Assembly: GCA_044343935.1 (NCBI GenBank)
Contig: JBIJDU010000020.1
Location: 1 to 26,461 of the forward strand
DNA from: AcAMD-5 sp044343935
Lineage (GTDB): Bacteria > Actinomycetota > Actinomycetes > S36-B12 > UBA5976
Direction of reading: 5' to 3'
Length of the DNA stretch: 26,461 nt
Shown: in pieces, positions 22,481-26,461 of the stretch
How positions within the stretch are numbered: position 1 is the first letter of the stretch
How the letters are laid out: each line of letters begins with the position of its first letter
Translations under genes and position numbers: made by a program
Notes under the pieces: generated by a model
Databases searched by the model: none
Seen by the model: the letters and a program-made list of their open reading frames with translations, nothing else
Told to the model about the DNA's origin: nothing

Positions 22481-24079
22481 GTGTCAAATTACTTTACGCA
22501 AACTCATCGTGGCATCGTTTTTGCTCGCAATGGCGCTGCCGCATCCAGCCAACCGTTAGCGGTATCGGCCGCGTTAGAAATTTTGCGCGAGGGCGGCAGC
22601 GCTATTGATGCTGGAATTGCTGCCAGTGCAGTGCTCGCAGTAATTGAACCTGGCGCATCACATTTAGGTGGTGACGCATTTCTCATTGTGCATGAGGCAA
22701 AAACTAAAACTAATACTGCGTTAAATGGCAGCGGTGAAGCACCACATCAAGCAACAGCTAAAGCATTTCCTAATGGGATTGACATTCATGGCTACAAAGC
22801 AGCCACCGTACCTGGCCTGGTTTCAACGTGGTTTGCCGCACATGAAAAATATGGAAAGTTGCCAATTGCGAAATTGCTCGCTCGGGCAATTGAATATGCT
22901 GAAGCTGGCGTTTCAATAAATGCTCGATTTGCCAAAGCAGTTGTTGCGCACAAATTGGCATTTCCGGCAACTAAAGTTTTTGACACCATGGGAATTAGTT
23001 CGCAGCTTGCTGGCGGTGACATTGTGGTGCAATCTGATTTAGCATGGACGCTCAAGCAAATTGCCACAACCGGTAGAGCAGCATTTTATGAAGGTGAGAT
23101 TGCGGCGAAGATCGTTGCTGGCACGGACGGCTGGTTCAGTAGAGAAGATTTAGCGAATCATCGGACCCGTATTTTGGATCCACTGGCAATTAAGTATCGA
23201 GACCTAAATATTTATGGCCAGCCACCACCAAGTCAAGGAATGATTTTTCTAGAGGCGTTAAAACTCGCGGAAGGATTTGAACTTTCCGAGTTAACTAAAG
23301 CAGAGCTGACACACATTCTGGTCGAGGCCAAGAAAATAGGTTATGCCGATCGCTATGACATTTTGGCGGATCCAGAAGTTGTCGAAGTCAATTCTCAGAA
23401 GATATTTGATTCAGCGCATATTGCTAAACGCAGAGCTGAGATTGATCTATCTGCTGCAAATAACGCGTTGACTAAGCCGCTACCTGAAGGGAGTGATACC
23501 ACTTACTTCCTAGTGGCAGATGCTGATGGCAATGCGGTCTCGTGGATTCAAAGCGTTTTTCATAGCTTTGGCGCCTCATTCGCGGTGCCTGGCACTGGCA
23601 TTGTGCTAAACAATCGGTTAACTGGTTTCTCACTTGATCCAAATTCGGTGAACTTTATTGCACCTGGCAAGCGACCGGCACATACGCTTAATGCCTGGAT
23701 CGCAACTAATGCTGATGGGTCGCTTAAGTATGTCGGCGGCACCCCTGGCGGAAACATTCAGGTGCAATCAAATTTACAGTTATTAGTGAATTTAGTTGAT
23801 CTGAAGATGGACGTGCAGCAGGCTTGTGAAGCTCCACGCTGGCAGCATTTAACGACTCCTGGGAATCCAAACATTGAAGAAGATTTTTTTGGCACACTAG
23901 AAATCGAAAATCGTTTCGATGACTCAACTTTAGCTGAACTCAAGTCGCTAGGGCATCGAGTCAGACCAATTTCCGGTTATGGCCATGGTTCAGCTGTTCA
24001 GTTACTTGAAGTGCTGCCCAACGGCACATACGCAGTTGGCTCTGATCCACGCGTTGATGGTCAAGCCGCCGGCTATTAA
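22481..24079 (+). CDS. ggt: Gamma-glutamyltransferase family protein
   Basis: N-terminal nucleophile hydrolase of 532 aa that transfers or hydrolyses gamma-glutamyl groups (glutathione, mycothiol-related or other gamma-glutamyl compounds). Seen: PLAVSAALEILREGGSAIDAG near 24-44, EPGASHLGGDAF, the autoprocessing site at Thr340 (DTTYFLVADADGNAVS), GIVLNNRLTGFS, and GKRPAHTLNAW. Cleavage before Thr340 would give a large chain of 339 and a small chain of 193 residues, as in the family. No signal peptide is visible, so a cytoplasmic enzyme is likely. Start GTG at 22481 with AGGA upstream. Its TAA overlaps the stop of metX on the other strand (shared TTAA). The upstream 100 bp are AT-rich without a clear promoter. 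Confidence 0.92.
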   Translation: MSNYFTQTHRGIVFARNGAAASSQPLAVSAALEILREGGSAIDAGIAASAVLAVIEPGASHLGGDAFLIVHEAKTKTNTALNGSGEAPHQATAKAFPNGIDIHGYKAATVPGLVSTWFAAHEKYGKLPIAKLLARAIEYAEAGVSINARFAKAVVAHKLAFPATKVFDTMGISSQLAGGDIVVQSDLAWTLKQIATTGRAAFYEGEIAAKIVAGTDGWFSREDLANHRTRILDPLAIKYRDLNIYGQPPPSQGMIFLEALKLAEGFELSELTKAELTHILVEAKKIGYADRYDILADPEVVEVNSQKIFDSAHIAKRRAEIDLSAANNALTKPLPEGSDTTYFLVADADGNAVSWIQSVFHSFGASFAVPGTGIVLNNRLTGFSLDPNSVNFIAPGKRPAHTLNAWIATNADGSLKYVGGTPGGNIQVQSNLQLLVNLVDLKMDVQQACEAPRWQHLTTPGNPNIEEDFFGTLEIENRFDDSTLAELKSLGHRVRPISGYGHGSAVQLLEVLPNGTYAVGSDPRVDGQAAGY

Positions 24080-25161
24080 CTCACTAGTTGCAGCGTTTTT
24101 CGAATAATCCGACTTACCGATTCAGTTTCAATCAAGAAACCGTCATGGCCATAAGGTGAATTAATCACCTCAAGTGGTTGGGCAGTTGGGGTCAGATCAA
24201 CAATTTCTTGCTGCAATCTAGGTGGGAATAGTCGATCAGAATCGATTGCAGCAACCACAACTGGCACCTTGATTTGGTTAAGTGCGGCAGTTATGCCACC
24301 GCGATCTCGGCCAACGTCATGCGTATTCATAGCAGCAGTTAATCGAATATAAGTGTTGGCATCAAACCGCTGTTGCAGTTTTTCGGCCTGATGATCTAGA
24401 TAACTAATTACGGCAAACCGGCCACTGCCATCATTTTGCAGTTTTGATCCAAATCGTCCTGCCATCTCAATCTCGGTGCGGTAACTTAAATGTGCAATTT
24501 GTCTGGCAATTGCCATCCCAGTAACTGGACCTGCCTCTTGCTCGTAATAGTCACCACCATTGAAATTCGGATCAGCTTCAATTGCTTTTATTTGAATCGT
24601 ATGAGTCCCAATTTGATCTCCTGATGCCGCAGCAGCTGAGCCAATGCTCAGAATTGCGGCGACTCGATCTGGATGACTAATTCCCCATTCCAGCGCCCGC
24701 ATGCCACCAAGGGATGGTCCAGTAGTTAACAGATACTTTTCAATCCCGATAACATCATTGAATAAGAACTCAGCTTTTACCATATCGCGGATATTCAGCA
24801 TAGGAAATCTTGAACCCCAGCGACTGCCATCTGGTGAAATCGTTGCTGGACCAGTTGAGCCCTGACAGCCACCAACCACGTTTGGACAGACAATAAAGTA
24901 TTTGTCAGTATCAAATGCTTTACCAGGACCAATTAATCCTGGCCACCAAGCTGCCGCATCACTCCAGCCAGTCATCGCATGGTTGATAAATATGGCATTA
25001 GATCTATCCGAATTGAGTTCACCAAATGTCTGATATGCAATTGTGACATCTGGAATTGTTTCACCAGACTCTAATTGCAGATCACCTATCTTGACGAACT
25101 TCCGATCTCCTGGATCATCCGTTTCTAGCCAAGCCCCAGTTACCTTCTTGCTAATGCTCAT
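24076..25161 (-). CDS. metX: Homoserine O-acetyltransferase
   Basis: Alpha/beta-hydrolase-fold acyltransferase (361 aa) that acetylates L-homoserine with acetyl-CoA in methionine synthesis. Seen: NHAMTGWSDAA near 60-70, NVVGGCQGSTGP near 94-105, nucleophile Ser150 in GPSLGGMRALEWG, Asp309 in DSDRLFPP, and His339 in YGHDGFLIE, which together form the complete triad. Its ATG shares one base with the TAA of the upstream metY (TAATG), so the two are translationally coupled. Its product is the substrate of MetY. The stop overlaps the convergent gamma-glutamyltransferase stop. Confidence 0.95.
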   Translation of the reverse strand: MSISKKVTGAWLETDDPGDRKFVKIGDLQLESGETIPDVTIAYQTFGELNSDRSNAIFINHAMTGWSDAAAWWPGLIGPGKAFDTDKYFIVCPNVVGGCQGSTGPATISPDGSRWGSRFPMLNIRDMVKAEFLFNDVIGIEKYLLTTGPSLGGMRALEWGISHPDRVAAILSIGSAAAASGDQIGTHTIQIKAIEADPNFNGGDYYEQEAGPVTGMAIARQIAHLSYRTEIEMAGRFGSKLQNDGSGRFAVISYLDHQAEKLQQRFDANTYIRLTAAMNTHDVGRDRGGITAALNQIKVPVVVAAIDSDRLFPPRLQQEIVDLTPTAQPLEVINSPYGHDGFLIETESVSRIIRKTLQLVS

Positions 25162-26461
25162 TATTTGGCAGCAGCAAAACCGGCATCAAGATCAGCTTTA
25201 ATGTCAGCTAGATTCTCCAAGCCGACACTTAGTCTGATCAAACCTGGATTAACACCAGCAGTTAACTGTTCTTCAGCAGTTAACTGCGAATGAGTTGTTG
25301 ATGCTGGGTGAATGGCAAGAGATCTAACATCGCCAATATTTGCCACATGGGAGAAGAGTTTTAGCGCTTCAATAAATTTCTTGCCAGCTTCAACCCCACC
25401 CTTAATCTCAAATGAAAGTACGGAGCCGCTACCAAGCGGCGCATACTTTGTTGCTTGGGTATGCCATGGCGAGTTTGGTAGTGATGCGTAATTCACTTTA
25501 TCCACCTGCGGATGGCTGTTTAACCAAGTTGCAACCTCTTTTGCATTTGAAACATGGCGCTCCATCCGCAAACTCAAGGTTTCTAGTCCTTGGGCAAGCA
25601 ACCAAGCATTAAACGGTGATGCTGCCGCACCAATATCGCGAAGCAGGGTTAGTCGAATCTTGAAGATATAAGAAAGGTTCGCACCAAATGGTGATCCGAC
25701 GCCAAGATCCCGGGCATAGACTAAACCGTGGTAACTTGGATCTGGATTATTAAATCCAGTAAATCGCTCTGGATACTGGGCATAATCAAACTTGCCGGAG
25801 TCCACAATTACGCCAACCACAGCATTGCCGTGACCTGATAGGAATTTAGTTGCGGAATGGATTACCACATCAGCTCCATGTTCAATTGGCTTAATTAGGT
25901 ATGGCGTGGCAACGGTATTGTCAACAATCAGCGGTACGCCAAATTCATGGGCGACTTTTGCGATTGCCGCAATATCCAGCACGTCATTTTTTGGATTTGC
26001 AATCGTTTCACCAAAGAGTGCCTTGGTATTGGGCCTGATTGCCCGCTGCCAAGCCGCTGGATTAGTTGGATCATCAACGAAGGTAACTTCGATACCAAAT
26101 TTTGGCAGCGTGTAGTGGAACAGGTTGTAGGTGCCGCCATAAAGTGACGGGGAAGACACGATGTGATCGCCGGCTTCCGCGATGTTTAGCAGTGCAAAAG
26201 TGGTGGCTGCTGAACCAGAAGCAACCAGCAGTGCAGCAACGCCGCCTTCAAGCGCAGCAATTCGTTGCTCCACGGCATCTTGCGTTGGGTTCATGATTCG
26301 GGTGTAGATGTTTCCAAGCTCTCTTAGACCAAATAGATTTGCGGCATGCTCGGTATCGCGGAATTGATATGCGGTAGTTTGATAAAGCGGTAATGCTCTA
26401 GCCCCAGTTGTTGGATCTGGCGTCTGACCAGCATGAATTTGTAGGGTTTCAAACGCTGCGT
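25161..26461 (-). CDS. metY: O-acetylhomoserine sulfhydrylase (aminocarboxypropyltransferase), 5' end cut by window edge
   Basis: PLP enzyme turning O-acetylhomoserine plus sulfide into homocysteine. The frame is open from the right window edge: 432 residues are visible, close to the family length of about 430, so only a few N-terminal residues are missing. Seen: ETLQIHAGQTPDPTTGARA, the LPLYQTTAYQF block, YTRIMNPTQDAVEQRIAALE, SASG-type motif (LLVASGSAAT), VDNTVATPY, PLP lysine in SATKFLSGHGN, and the C-terminal LIRLSVGLE. An ATG at 26294 lies inside the conserved YTRIMNPT motif and is not the start. Operon with metX. Any leader (for example a SAM riboswitch) would lie outside the window. 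Confidence 0.95.
   Translation of the reverse strand, partial: AAFETLQIHAGQTPDPTTGARALPLYQTTAYQFRDTEHAANLFGLRELGNIYTRIMNPTQDAVEQRIAALEGGVAALLVASGSAATTFALLNIAEAGDHIVSSPSLYGGTYNLFHYTLPKFGIEVTFVDDPTNPAAWQRAIRPNTKALFGETIANPKNDVLDIAAIAKVAHEFGVPLIVDNTVATPYLIKPIEHGADVVIHSATKFLSGHGNAVVGVIVDSGKFDYAQYPERFTGFNNPDPSYHGLVYARDLGVGSPFGANLSYIFKIRLTLLRDIGAAASPFNAWLLAQGLETLSLRMERHVSNAKEVATWLNSHPQVDKVNYASLPNSPWHTQATKYAPLGSGSVLSFEIKGGVEAGKKFIEALKLFSHVANIGDVRSLAIHPASTTHSQLTAEEQLTAGVNPGLIRLSVGLENLADIKADLDAGFAAAK

Noticed and set aside
26292..26294. ATG as possible metY start
   Set aside because: It is inside the conserved YTRIMNPT motif, and the frame continues with MetY-like sequence to the window edge.
1..26461. 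CRISPR arrays, insertion sequences, prophage or defence genes
   Set aside because: No regularly spaced repeats, transposases, phage or defence-type proteins were seen in any frame; all sizeable genes have metabolic, transport or regulatory motifs.

Overview
This window looks like a chromosomal piece of a small-genome, low-to-mid GC actinobacterium, possibly a freshwater planktonic Nanopelagicales (acI)-type organism. That placement is an inference from tight gene packing, GC in the mid-40s by eye, frequent GTG/TTG starts, an AceE-type (homodimeric-like) E1 protein, a tRNA without encoded CCA, and metX/metY. No rRNA, phylogenetic marker or mobile element is present to settle it.

Positions 1-19554 form one large carbohydrate/sugar-acid catabolic locus. 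On the left, a minus-strand operon (Ldh2-type dehydrogenase, SDR, KDPG-type aldolase eda, running off the left edge) diverges from an FGGY sugar kinase. Next comes a plus-strand run: a family-5 (Dpp/Opp-type) solute-binding protein, a strong 41-nt hairpin, two permeases, two ATPases, an acetoacetate-decarboxylase-fold protein, a second SDR and a FAH-family diketo-acid hydrolase. It ends tail-to-tail with a minus-strand D-2-hydroxyacid dehydrogenase. Across a 100-bp divergent promoter follow an FAD-dependent oxidoreductase, an IlvD/EDD-family dehydratase and an extended-SDR (epimerase-like) protein, again tail-to-tail with a minus-strand DapA-family aldolase. A third SDR and a LacI-family repressor close the locus.

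Together these genes read as: import of an unknown ligand by a peptide-type ABC transporter, oxidation (FAD enzyme, SDRs), dehydration of an aldonic acid to a 2-keto-3-deoxy acid (IlvD/EDD), then exit either by hydrolysis of a 2,4-diketo-3-deoxy acid (FAH protein after SDR oxidation, as in the L-fuconate/L-rhamnonate diketo-hydrolase route) or by aldol cleavage (Eda, DapA). Pyruvate plus lactate or another small carbonyl fragment would result, and the Ldh2 and D-2-hydroxyacid dehydrogenases could process these. The actual sugar is not determinable from sequence alone.

Positions 19555-19802 are a non-coding stretch with alternative hairpins behind a TTGACA box, followed by tRNA-Lys(UUU). The right part is core metabolism: a shortened AceE-like thiamine-diphosphate enzyme, a gamma-glutamyltransferase, and the convergent metX-metY methionine pair (metY runs off the right edge). 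Three tail-to-tail gene pairs overlap at or near their stop codons, in keeping with genome compaction.
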